From Hortaea werneckii (Eukaryota; Ascomycota; Dothideomycetes; Mycosphaerellales; Teratosphaeriaceae), in contig JBAOKB010000028.1 in NCBI GenBank assembly GCA_037044905.1, forward strand, positions 45,388 through 109,387: a stretch of 64,000 nt of DNA, read 5' to 3'. Each line of letters starts with the position of its first letter. Within the stretch, counting starts at the first letter, position 1. The translations under genes were made by a program, and so were the position numbers. This document shows, in pieces, positions 30,051 to 39,746 of the stretch. The notes under the pieces were generated by a model, which had not been told where the DNA came from, searched no databases, and worked only from the letters and a program-made list of their open reading frames with translations.

Positions 30051-31820
30051 ATGCCGACCTATCTCCTACACGGCTTCCGATGGCCACGGCCTCTTATTCG
30101 CATCCATATCATCCTACAGAACCTCGACGACGCTGCAGCAGAATGGCTTGTCGCGCCAGAGACGACGCAGACGCTTCTCGAAAACTTCAACGAGCTCTAT
30201 CCAGACAGCATGCAGCATCTCGAACGTCTACGCTTTGTCGAGCAATACGACCCGAGCGATCTCTCGGCAGCAGCTGCAAGCCAGCCGTATGCTTACGTTG
30301 CAGACGTATGCGAAGAGGTGAAGCTGAGTGTGCCTATCAATGAGGTCACACAGAGAGGTGTGCCAAATGAACAATGGATAGCTTTGATGGAGTTGAAAGA
30401 TAAGATTGCACCAGAGGAAGAGGTAGGGTGGTTCATTGTGGTGTGCGGAGATGAAGAGAGATCTGCACCGCCGTCTACGGATGACAGCGAGAGCCAGACT
30501 GTTATAGCCCCATCGTCGAGCGAGAGCAGTCAGAAGGAGGCCAGTGTGCGCGGTCCAAGCAGTGTCAAGGCTGTTGCTGACGAGAAGCAACAAACCAAAG
30601 CACAACCACCACCTGTAAAACAGCCCGAGCCGAAGGGCTTTAGGAAGTTCTTTGGCTCGGGGCGACTTGGTCGTAGCAAAAGTCGGCCAACGTTGGAAAT
30701 GAATCCCAACAAGTCCAAGGAGTCGGTTGCAAAGCAAGCCTCGAAAAGCGACACCCAGACGAGGCCTCCTCCTCCGGGTTCGGCCGCATGACAATCAAAG
30801 CAGCTGGGCGGCGTCAATGGGAAAGCCAATGGTGTCAAGAACAACGAAGTCAACGGTAGCCGCACAAATGGTGAGGTAGCTATGCCGCCTGTGGAACAGA
30901 AGCGGAGGATGCAAGATCTCACCCCTCCCGCTACTCGCGCAGGTCAAAGACACTTGATGATTGGCGCTGTCCCAGTCCTTGGCCCACCTGAGGGAGTCGC
31001 CACCCACTGGAATCCTAATGGCGTTCAACCGGCTTTCGAGAATCCTTCTTTTGACCATAGAATATCACGCAGGAATTCCTATGTCCCAGCATTTTCCAAC
31101 TCACCTCGGGCTGTCAGCCCGGAGCATAGGAGGCCTTATAGCCCAGTATCTACTATTCGCAATGGCGCTGGAAGTCCAACTTCTTTCCGCAGTGGTGCGA
31201 GAAGCCCGGTGTCTGTCATGAGGAATTCGGAGATGGTACGTGCAGAGTCACCATCGAGGGGCGACCTTAGAGGTGCAAATGGTGCAGTGAGTCCCATTAC
31301 TCCGCAATATGCCACTTTCAATCAAGCACGCGGCGGTGGGAATATCGCACCGAACAGCAACGGGTTCACCGGTGAGCAACAGGCGCAGAACCCGGCATCA
31401 CAGCACGAAGCTACATTGGCAGCACTACAAGGCGGACAGCAACAGGACAGCATGAATAATACAGCACCACAGCCGAGCTCAATGAAATTCCGCCCGAAGT
31501 CCGTGAAAGACCGACAGCGGCTGAGCCTGCAGACGCAGATTCCACCTCCACCGCCGGTGCCGGAAGAGGAAGAAGGCGAAGCGATGGACGAAATCATTGC
31601 AATGAGTCCAGCTGCGAGACAGCCCATCACGAGCTTCAGGAAGTCGCGAAGCAGTATCGCGCTGAGCATGGTCAGCGCTGGTCCCGGGAACAGTAACAGT
31701 CAGGTTAATCTCTCCGGTGTGAATCTGACGGCCGATACACAGAAGCCGTATTTCGGCCAGACGATCAATTCGGCGGATCTGGTTGCTACGGGGATTGAGA
31801 ACGCGTTTAGCAGGCTTTAA
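30051..31820 (+). CDS. FlbE-like developmental regulator, with in-frame UGA and long open extension
   Basis: The first frame (30051-30791, 246 aa) begins MPTYLLHGFRWPRPLIRIHI and continues LQNLDDAAAEWLVAPETT...RFVEQYDP...QPYAYVADVCEEV...EEEVGWFIVVCGDEER. I recognise this as the conserved region of the fungal conidiation regulator FlbE, whose Aspergillus form is about 200-220 aa. It ends in a basic segment (FRKFFGSGRLGRSKSR), then UGA at 30789-30791. The same frame stays open for 342 more codons (30792-31820), a Ser/Pro/Arg-rich disordered region with repeated SP motifs (RAVSPEH, GSPTSF, RSPVSV). The stop is followed by CAA TCA, which fits the stop-CAR-YYA readthrough consensus. The alternatives are a separate gene starting at ATG 30882, or a recent nonsense mutation. 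Confidence 0.7.
30789..30797 (+). promoter_or_regulatory. Possible programmed stop-codon readthrough site (TGA CAA TCA)
   Basis: UGA followed by CAA UCA matches CAR-YYA, the tobamovirus-type context shown to promote readthrough in several eukaryotes, and also the broader yeast-derived consensus CA(A/G)N(U/C/G)A. It lies exactly in frame between two coding-like segments. This is inferred from sequence alone. Confidence 0.5.
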
Positions 31821-32360
31821 TATTTGTTTTTGTAGAGGTCGGAGAGGATTAGTTTCAAGCCCAATATAGTCAGACTCCTTACAGAGGATTTCATTTTGTT
31901 TGGTCATAACTTTCGATGTCGAGGAGGGATATTGGAAGGGGATCTTTTTTTGGTGGCCGTGGCTTATAAGGTAGCAAGGGAATGAGATTTAAGATACCCG
32001 GTTCAAGAGCTTCATATTAGTCAGTTGTAGCCCAGCATCTTTTCTCAGAAGTAAGATATACACATGTACGTAGGTCGTAATCGGGTCTCATAGAAATGTC
32101 CACCTGGGCAGGACAGCCCGGGCGGGAGGGCAAGCCGCTCGTGCCTTAGGCCATAAACTCAGCCACCCCGCCTCACATGAACTAGCTTAGCCCCACCTTG
32201 GCGACCCATGACGACCGTCCATGAATGTCAACCACTTTGGTGATGTACCCAGGAACACTAGTATAGATGCGCAGCATTGGAACAAATCGGACGAGCTACT
32301 TTGAACACATTCTGAATTGCAAAGAAGATCGAAGACGCGTAGACACCACCCACCGCAATC
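31821..32360. other. Intergenic region
   Basis: 540 bp between the FlbE-like stop and the IST1 start. It should contain the 3' UTR of the former and the promoter and leader of the latter. Nothing else is seen. Confidence 0.5.
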
Positions 32361-33272
32361 ATGCCGGCCACTTCCACCTTGGTCAACAAGATCAAGGTAC
32401 AGCTGAAGCTGTCCATATCGCGATTACGTATGGTCCAGCAGAAAGACACCGCATTAGCAAAGCAGCAACGGCGAAGCATGGCACAACTCCTTGAGCAGGG
32501 TAAAGAAGAGAGCGCGAGAATCAGAGTTGAGAATATCATCCGCTCGGATATGAACACTGAATTGCTGGAGATACTAGAGCTGTACTGTGAGCTGCTGACA
32601 GCAAGAGCGGGACTACTGGAACAAAAGGAATGCGACGCAGGTCTTGAGGAGGCAGTGAAGAGTATCATATATGCCGCTCCGAAGATTGAAGGCTGCAAGG
32701 AGCTCACAGTTGTGAGACAGCTGCTCGCGGAGAAGTACGGTAAAGACTTCACCCTGCAAGCCATGGAAAACACCGACGGTAAAGTATCGGACCGCGTTAC
32801 GAGTAGACTGAAGGTAGAGCCGCCTTCGAAGGAGCTGGTAGAGGCATATCTCTCCACAATAGCAGATGCATACGGCATAGACTGGCCACCGGGCATCAAG
32901 GCAAAACGCGAAGCCCAGGAAGCAGCCAATGACCAGGACGACGACGAGAACGATGACGATGACAATCCATCAGGAGGCCAGAAAGTCAAGGCCACGGAAG
33001 AACCTCTTTCGAACGAAGAGCTGACTCGTGCGACCCCACCTCGTGATATGACACCCAAGAGCCCTGTATCTGTCATGCCTCCCTCGCCAAGCACCGACAA
33101 TGTCCGCCCCAAAGTCAACATGCCTGGCCCACTCAATCTGAAGCCGAATCAGAAGATGGTAGATGCGAATAAAAGCAAAGCTGTCAACGGCGAAAAGAAG
33201 GAAAGCGGGCCTGGTGGCAAGATCCCCGATGTTGATGAGCTTACGAAGAGGTTTGCGCAGTTGAAGCGGTAG
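32361..33272 (+). CDS. IST1: IST1-like ESCRT-III-associated protein, 303 aa
   Basis: A single exon. Residues 1-165 are the helical IST1 core: TLVNKIKVQLKLSISRLRMVQQKDTALAKQQRRSMAQLLEQGKEE, SARIRVENIIRSDMNTELLEILELYCELL, KSIIYAAPKIEGCKELTVVRQLLAEKYGKDF. A disordered acidic and Pro-rich linker follows. The protein ends in DVDELTKRFAQLKR, an MIT-interacting-type (MIM) motif that binds Vps4. IST1 works with Did2 and Vps4 at endosomes to regulate ESCRT-III disassembly during multivesicular body sorting. Confidence 0.92.
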   Translation: MPATSTLVNKIKVQLKLSISRLRMVQQKDTALAKQQRRSMAQLLEQGKEESARIRVENIIRSDMNTELLEILELYCELLTARAGLLEQKECDAGLEEAVKSIIYAAPKIEGCKELTVVRQLLAEKYGKDFTLQAMENTDGKVSDRVTSRLKVEPPSKELVEAYLSTIADAYGIDWPPGIKAKREAQEAANDQDDDENDDDDNPSGGQKVKATEEPLSNEELTRATPPRDMTPKSPVSVMPPSPSTDNVRPKVNMPGPLNLKPNQKMVDANKSKAVNGEKKESGPGGKIPDVDELTKRFAQLKR

Positions 33273-34529
33273 TGGGTGGTGGTGCTCACACGAGAAACTT
33301 GGAGTTGTCAATTTCAGATCCAAGACAGTGCGTCTAAGAAGCAATATCCTGTGGGGAAAGAACAAGAGCATGACCGCTGCGTTCCGCCCTTACATCTTCG
33401 ACAATTCTGGCAGAAGCCACGGCTTGTCAATGTCGTGCAATGGGCACTCCAGCCGCATGCTTGGATCTCCATGAAGCTTGGAGACAGGCACGTCGGCACG
33501 ACGCTGAATTGGCGACATCATCTAAAGCCTCACATCTGCATGCAAGAGGAGCACTGGACATGATGCGACTGCGATCGGCTCAATAAGTTCTATTCTTGCC
33601 AAACGCCTTATAGGACTCAGAAATGACGGAGCGGAGAGAAACGAATATCTCCTGCCATGATACCATAGAGTTGACTCATCGCATTGAGCAATACATTAAA
33701 ACTCTAACGAGCCAGAATGCATACGGCCATGGCTCGTACCGTTGGCGGCGCAGCAAAGGCGATCAGGAGACTGCGGCGCTCACAGGGGCTCCACTCCTAA
33801 ACACTCCCTCGATCTAGGTGGGACGAGAGAGACTGGAGTCGTTCCGCGACGACGTGTGAGATATGTTGATTGGGCTTGTGAGTATGCATGATCGAACCCG
33901 CTAGGCTGATGGGCTCGCTGCGTGGATTTGCAGCACCTCTATACGAGAAACTTATTGTGTTCTATCAATAATATGCCATGGAATTGCTATACCTTGTCTC
34001 CAGAATCTGTGCAGATGCTATCACGCCTCGGCACTCCTGATTGCTTTCCGAACTCGACCTTACTTCTCTCGCTGCTGGCTTCCGTTCTTTAATAACCTGC
34101 TGGTACGATATATTCCGACTGACTTGTTGCCCTGTCATTCGTGCCAGGGAGTGATCTAGGAATCAACCGACAGGTATCCAGTAAGCAGTCCAGAGGAATC
34201 AGATACAACCATTGTCAATTTTCAAACACCGCAGGATTTACGACAATCGTAGTAATGATCAAGGTCCCACGACATGTGCGGAAGAATGAGATAAGTTCCT
34301 AAGATCTTTCTCAAAACAAGTGACTTGATTTGGGTTTGGACGGTCTACTTGTCTAGACAAGAAATACTGCACTAAACGCTGACAAACAACCAAGAGATGA
34401 GCTGGCTTGGTCCCCGGAAAGCCTCGCAGTCTCTATTATCACGCATTGATCCTCAAAGTCCTTCTTGCGCCGGTTGACACATTGACAGCAGTGCAGTCAC
34501 CATCAGCGACCAAGGAAAGTGCTCGCAAT
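33273..34529. other. Intergenic region (convergent 3' flanks)
   Basis: About 1.26 kb between the IST1 stop and the stop of the repeat-exon secreted gene on the other strand. Short frames only. No tRNA or transposon signature is recognised. Confidence 0.5.
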
Positions 34530-35336
34530 CTAAGCCGAAGGAGCCGGGGTGACCAGGGTCAGAGAACCAGCGGTGCTAATGCAGGAGGCGCCGTTCTGTC
34601 CGCGGGTTAGCATGCTGCAGATGCGACGACATCTTCAACTTCTCTCGTCCGGTACGAAACTTACAGGGTATGAGTGGGCCGGGTTGCAGGCGAAAGTCTG
34701 CTGGGCTGAGGGAGCCGGAGTCAAAAGCGTCAGGGAACCGGCAGTGCTAATACAGGAGGCGCCGTTCTGGAAACATCATCAGCATGTTGGATCTTTGGAC
34801 TTAGTGTGTCTCGCTAGCACTCACCGGGTATGAGTGGGCCGGGTTGCAGGCGAAGTCCTGCTGCGCGGTGACTGATGGCGACGGCGTTACGAGCGTCAGG
34901 GAACCAGCGGTGCTCACGCAGCTGGCGCCGTTCGGGTAGGAGTGAGCTGGGTTGCAAGCGAAGTCCTCCTGCGCCGTCACCGATGGGGTCACAAGAGTCA
35001 GAGAGCCAGCAGTGCTCACGCAGCTGGCGCCGTTGGGATAGGAGTGCTTGATTTTACATCAGCATATTGAGATCCTGCGTTCTCGATTGCGGGTTGGTTG
35101 ACTTACTGCCGGGTTGCAAGCGTAGGTCGTCGTGGCAGACGGTGCTGGAGTGACCAGGCTCAGGACGCCGGCAGTCGAGATACACTCAGCGCCATTCTTT
35201 GTACTTGTTAGAGAGTCTAAAGTTCATGATGCTCGAGAGAGTAAGGTCGACATACGGGGTACTGGTGAGCTGGGTTGCATGCTGGTGCTGCGGAGACGGC
35301 ACCAGCTAGTGCAATGAGAGCTGCCTTGGAGTACAT
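34530..35336 (-). CDS. Small secreted protein made of five Cys-containing tandem repeats, 186 aa
   Basis: Proposed model complement(join(34530..34595,34665..34766,34825..35046,35107..35196,35256..35336)). Every junction is GT-AG and phase 0. A signal peptide (MYSKAALIALAGAVSAAP) precedes five units of about 34-36 residues of the form NGAxCxSTAGSLTLVTPxPS...ACNPAHSYP. The fifth unit is truncated after PAPSA. Introns 1, 3 and 4 fall at the same place, immediately after AHxYP. Intron 2 falls just before it, after CNPA. One exon (34825-35046) holds two units with no intron between them. Each unit contributes two Cys, giving nine or ten spaced Cys suited to disulfides. Function unknown; the features fit a cell-wall or effector-type secreted protein. 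Confidence 0.82.
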
Positions 35337-36124
35337 TGTGATGGGTTGGAGTTTCTGGTCGGTGAAGAGTTGTGTTGGAGTGGAAAATATCGCGGTGGTG
35401 TTCGGGAATGGCTAGGAGAGCGTGTAGAGGAGGAATAGTAACGGTATCGTGCGAGTGACGGCACCCTTTATGTTCGGTCCTGGATCGCTCGCAGACACTT
35501 ACCTTGCAGCACTGAGCTCCAATTGCCGCGATACTGGGTGCGTCAGGGGACGTTGATCATGGACCGTGGACACCAAGGGCTTCTGCATCTAGGAGGCACG
35601 GCGCTGTACGGTGACAGGCATCTCGTGTTTCTTGGTACGGCAATACAGTGGGCGTGACGTAGATGTTCTTTCCTTGACCATCCCGGCTGTGTCGGCAATA
35701 CAGCAATAGTCCTCAGAAGACCCTTGCTCACAGCGATTAATATTGCCCAATGGTAGTGATCGTCGGTACTATTGTTAGAGACTCGTATTTGTAGGGCTTC
35801 CACGATATTGCCGGAATTGGCCCGAGATATACCTAAATTGCACTATCTTACCATGAGATCTGTAACGAGTCGAGGACTTAGAGAAGTGGTCTTATCATGA
35901 TTATTGAATTTCAAGAGATGTTGTCATGTCATTGTGTTGCGTTGTGCACAGAGGTTTGTACGGCTGTCGCGCTTTTACTGCCGAATACCAAAGCGACGCG
36001 ATGTGCAAAGGCTGACTCTCGACCTTCGAAGATTGATGCGTGATTTAAACTTTCTAGTATAGGATACATAGTATGTACTGCTAGCAAGGCGACGCTGGGG
36101 TATACAAAAGGAAGAATCAAGAAT
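35337..36124. promoter_or_regulatory. Promoter region of the repeat-exon gene and 3' flank of the sirtuin gene
   Basis: 788 bp. On the minus strand a TATA-like CATAAAG lies about 130 bp upstream of the start at 35336. No coding region is supported. Confidence 0.4.
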
Positions 36125-37375
36125 TCATTTCTTCGTGTCGCCGCCAGGCACAGCTGCGTCTTCTGTCTTCTCCCGATTCAAGGCCTCATCTGCCGGCCCA
36201 CTCGACGACGCTGTATTTGTCTCTGTCGCATAGACGTGACGAAGATTGCTCTCGCTTTCTTCACCAGGCCCCGTGCCACCAGACTCTGTTACTTCTGAAG
36301 CAGATGCCTGATTGACCAGGTCGTTGCGGGAGTCCTCACCAGAGTTTTGGCTCTGAAGATGCTCTCCTCGGGCCTTCTCCGTGTGCCACTTGGACAAGTT
36401 CAGAGTCTCATCAACCTCTCGTGTCAGCTTGTTGATCTCGTTGTCCAACGCCTCATCCTTGTCTTGCTTCGCCTCCTCTGCCGGTTTTTCGAGAGTCTCT
36501 GTGGCGGTCTTTGGTGCTGTCTGAGCCCATAGCTTCTCCAAGTCTTCCAGCCATCCGCAAGCCTTGGCAAACCTTTTAACACCATCGTCGCAGTCTCCAA
36601 GAAGCAGGATGTCGTCGGGTTGAGAGCCAATACCGCCGACCCTTTCCTTGTTGATAAGCACTCTTGGCGTCTGCTCTCTTGTCATTTGGGGCAGGCTAGC
36701 GAAAGGCTGCACCGTCAGACTTGTTCCCATGACAATACACAGATCCGCCTGGGAAGGCAGCATGCGGTTCTGGAAGAAAGCTGCAGGTAATTGCTCTCCA
36801 AAGAAAACAATCTCCGGCTTCACTAGACCCTTGCAGGAATGGCACCTCGGTATATCCTTAGAATCTATGTGCTTCTTGATCTCGTCCTCTGGATAAGATT
36901 CACCACACTCAATACAGCTCTGTCGTGCAAATGAGCCGTGTGCTTCGACGATCTTTTCATCTGACACCCCTGCCTCCCGTTCCAAACAATCGATGTTCTG
37001 TGTAAATAGCTTCAACAGCATGCCCTTGTCTTGAAGGAGCTTGATGAAAGAATGCGTGATAGTCGGTCGATATTTGCCAGGATAGAGCTCATGTGCCAGG
37101 GTATAGAACGGCTCCGGATTCTCCCTGAAGTAGCCGATGTCAAAGACTGCTTCTGCGTATGGTAGATTCAACCTCGCGAGATTGGCATATAGACCTGTGT
37201 CTGGGGAGCGAAAGTCGGGAATACCTGCGCTGGTCGATATGCCAGCTCCGACCATAACGCAGATCTTGGAGACTTTGCCACTCTTAATATATTCCCCCAG
37301 CGCCTCCAACGTCCTCCCGCTTAGAGTCTGTGGCGCGACAGACTCGTCCACCGGCGAAGACTCCTCGTTTCCCAT
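36125..37375 (-). CDS. HST2: Sir2-family NAD-dependent protein deacetylase, Hst2/SIRT2 type, 416 aa
   Basis: A single exon. The start at 37375 (MGNEESS) is preferred; the upstream open frame to 37540 is not family-like. The Sir2 catalytic core carries the NAD-binding GAGISTSAGIPDFRSPDTGLY (given here in two overlapping pieces, GAGISTSAGIPDF and RSPDTGLY), TQNIDCLER, the catalytic His in EAHGSF, a zinc site with two CxxC pairs (CIEC, CHSC), KPEIVFFGE and MGTSLTVQPF. This is the class I Hst2/SIRT2 arrangement. An acidic, probably disordered C-terminal tail of about 110 residues includes a coiled-coil-prone segment. Hst2 proteins are largely cytosolic deacetylases that can act on histones, especially H4K16. 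Confidence 0.92.
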   Translation of the reverse strand: MGNEESSPVDESVAPQTLSGRTLEALGEYIKSGKVSKICVMVGAGISTSAGIPDFRSPDTGLYANLARLNLPYAEAVFDIGYFRENPEPFYTLAHELYPGKYRPTITHSFIKLLQDKGMLLKLFTQNIDCLEREAGVSDEKIVEAHGSFARQSCIECGESYPEDEIKKHIDSKDIPRCHSCKGLVKPEIVFFGEQLPAAFFQNRMLPSQADLCIVMGTSLTVQPFASLPQMTREQTPRVLINKERVGGIGSQPDDILLLGDCDDGVKRFAKACGWLEDLEKLWAQTAPKTATETLEKPAEEAKQDKDEALDNEINKLTREVDETLNLSKWHTEKARGEHLQSQNSGEDSRNDLVNQASASEVTESGGTGPGEESESNLRHVYATETNTASSSGPADEALNREKTEDAAVPGGDTKK

Positions 37376-38315
37376 TCTGGAAACACGGCCTACGCTGCCT
37401 CGGGAGCTGTTCTGTGGCTTTGGTGGTCGGCCACCCCTCTGGCTCCGGTGCGGCTTGTGTTTTCGTCCTATGGCTGCTAATACCGCTCTGAAGATCTTGA
37501 TGGTGTCTAATTCTGCTTTTGCAATACCGCAAGCGAACACTTTTTGTACCGAATATGAGACTAAGTGGCGAAAGGACTAATGAAAAAGAAGTTTGACGGC
37601 TAGCAAGACGTGAGCTAGGCTTTCGCAGAGCTAGTCTAAGGTAAGCTACAGCAAAGCGTGGTCTCTGAGGCCAACCTACATGCTACCTGATTATTTGTGC
37701 GTGGGTCGGCAGATGGTAAAGATAGCTTTCAATGTAAAGCAACACAACTCATTTGCGAGAATGACCTGATCGAATGCTGTCATTCTGTGGTTTGCTACGC
37801 ATCCATCTTGCGGGTGCGTGAAGTGTAAGAAGTACCCCACGTGCTGTACGTCATCACCAGCCACAGCGATTGGCAAACAAGCTTTATACCAACTCCAACC
37901 GCCATACCGACGATCACAACGTCGATGTTCCGGTCAATTGCTCCCTTTGGACCTTCGATCACGTGGCGATAGTCGCCGGGAAATCTTTGAGCCCCACATG
38001 AGCCTTACAAAAAAGGTGATTTTCTTATACCAGATCGGTCAGCGTGCTACATAATGACAGCCAATACCCGCCCACCAGCAGGACCCGGCTTTCTCAAATT
38101 CAACAGGTAAATTCGCCCTTGTTCTTTTGAGCAATCAATTATTGCAGTCACCGATAGAGATTTCCTAACGGGAGCGCCATAACGCACTGCATTCTGCTAT
38201 TGTTGAGACTTCCTAGTTCTATGCAAACGACACTGGGCCCTATGTGAAATATCACAATTTGCGCAATCAGAAAAACTGAAGAAAACCTCACCAACAAACT
38301 AACTCCCCTTCCAGT
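37376..38315. other. Divergent promoter region
   Basis: 940 bp between the sirtuin start (minus) and the dienelactone-hydrolase-like start (plus). Short unsupported frames only. No RNA gene is found. Confidence 0.5.
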
Positions 38316-39428
38316 ATGCCACCACGCATCCACGTAACAGCCGACGACGACACCTTTGACCCGGTCATAATCCGACATCTCCGCGAGGAAGGCTTCGACG
38401 CCACTTTCCTGCCCTTCACGGGCGACATAAAAGGCTACCGCGATACACTGCGCCACTTAGCCGACGACCTCGAATTAGGCGAGAACTACGCCGTCATCGC
38501 GTACGGAGAAGCGGCGTCGATTTGCCTCGACGCCTGCGTAAAGCCGCAACCCCATCTCGTGGCGCTAGTGGCGTATTACCCGACCAAGATCGATAACCCC
38601 AAACAGAAATACCCTTCCCAGCTCGAGATCCTTTGTCATCTCGCCAGCACCCAAGCCTTCGCGCCCGCATTCCCGAGTTACTCGTACTCCGGCGTCGAGA
38701 CGGGGTTCGCGGAGCACGATCTCGACAGCTACAACCGCGTGGCGGCTTCGCTAGCCTGGTCGCGAACGCTCGGGGTCCTGCGCAAAGCGTTCAAGCTCGA
38801 GGTCGCGCTCGAGGACATCTGGGAAGACAAGTTGCGGCTGAGCTGGGGCACGCAGGATGCCGTGGGGACCATGGCGACGATGGTCGAGGGGGATCCCTAC
38901 GTGACGCACGTCCCGACCATGACGGGGGGTATCGGGAACAAGGAGCTGTTTCTTTTCTACCGGGACCACTTCCTCGGCAAGAACCCTCCGAGCCTGCAGA
39001 TGAAGCTCGTGAGCCGGACTATTGGCGTGGATCAGGTCGTGGACGAGATGGTTGTGTCGTTTAAGCATACGCAGCAGGTCCCCTGGTGTCTGCCGGACGT
39101 GCCACCGACCGGGAAAGTCGTGCACATTGCGATTGTGAACGTGGTCTGCATACGGGGTGGCAAACTATTCCACGAGCATCTCTACTGGGATCAGGCGTCA
39201 GTCCTAGTGCAGGTGGGGTTGTTAGACCCCAAGTTGGTGCCCAGCTCGTTCAAGAGTAAAGGGTTGAAACGGCTACCAGTCTATGGAGCGGAGACGGCGA
39301 GTAAAGTGCTAGATCCGGAAAGCCAGCCTACTAATGATTTGATATCGGGTTGGAAAGATAGGCCTAAGGGTGACCCGGGAGCGTTGCCAAATAGGCCGAA
39401 GCCAGCGCCAGCAGCGGATCATTCATGA
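38316..39428 (+). CDS. Dienelactone-hydrolase-like protein with SnoaL/NTF2-like C-terminal domain, 370 aa
   Basis: A single exon. Residues 1-200 follow the alpha/beta hydrolase order of the fungal carboxymethylenebutenolidase-like family (IHVTADDDTFDPVIIRHLREEGFDATFLPF, ENYAVIAYGEAASICLDA, LVALVAYYPT, FAPAFPSYSYSG). The place of the classical nucleophile elbow reads AYGEAAS, with no Cys or Ser at the elbow position, so classical hydrolase activity is doubtful. Residues about 215-320 (PYVTHVPTMTGGIG...DEMVVSFKHTQQVPW...VCIRGGKLFHEHLYWDQASVLVQVGLL) are a SnoaL/NTF2-like domain. The tail is Pro-rich. This two-domain form is common in filamentous ascomycetes. No reaction is established. Confidence 0.8.
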   Translation: MPPRIHVTADDDTFDPVIIRHLREEGFDATFLPFTGDIKGYRDTLRHLADDLELGENYAVIAYGEAASICLDACVKPQPHLVALVAYYPTKIDNPKQKYPSQLEILCHLASTQAFAPAFPSYSYSGVETGFAEHDLDSYNRVAASLAWSRTLGVLRKAFKLEVALEDIWEDKLRLSWGTQDAVGTMATMVEGDPYVTHVPTMTGGIGNKELFLFYRDHFLGKNPPSLQMKLVSRTIGVDQVVDEMVVSFKHTQQVPWCLPDVPPTGKVVHIAIVNVVCIRGGKLFHEHLYWDQASVLVQVGLLDPKLVPSSFKSKGLKRLPVYGAETASKVLDPESQPTNDLISGWKDRPKGDPGALPNRPKPAPAADHS

Positions 39429-39746
39429 ATTCGTCAATTGCACTGCTGACCGTCTCTTTGGCCGACTAAAAGTCTTCAACATCATGGCCCTCTCTTACTC
39501 TCTCTTACGCTTCGTTTAATGCTGGATCGGATCTGTGCGAGCCAGACCGTGGCCCGCGAAGCCCCTTGGCACAGCATCAATCTGGCTCGTACTGTCCAGT
39601 GGGCCCTGCAAGCATTGTGCAGCTCGGGAGGCGAGCTACCACCTCACCTCTGATGCACGTGTAGCACTACACACTTCATCCGCAGATGCTATCGCCGTGT
39701 GCAGCAGTCGTACTTATTGTTCTAAAACAGCAGCACCTACGTGCGT
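39429..39746. other. Convergent intergenic spacer
   Basis: 318 bp between two stop codons. Contains only 3' flanks. Confidence 0.5.

Noticed and set aside
30722..30803. Intron that would remove the UGA in the FlbE-like gene
   Set aside because: Donor GTCGGT to acceptor CAG is 82 nt (79 nt to the preceding AG), which shifts the frame; a 27-nt alternative is too short.
32258..33136. 292-codon antisense frame in IST1
   Set aside because: Ser-rich shadow of the IST1 coding strand.
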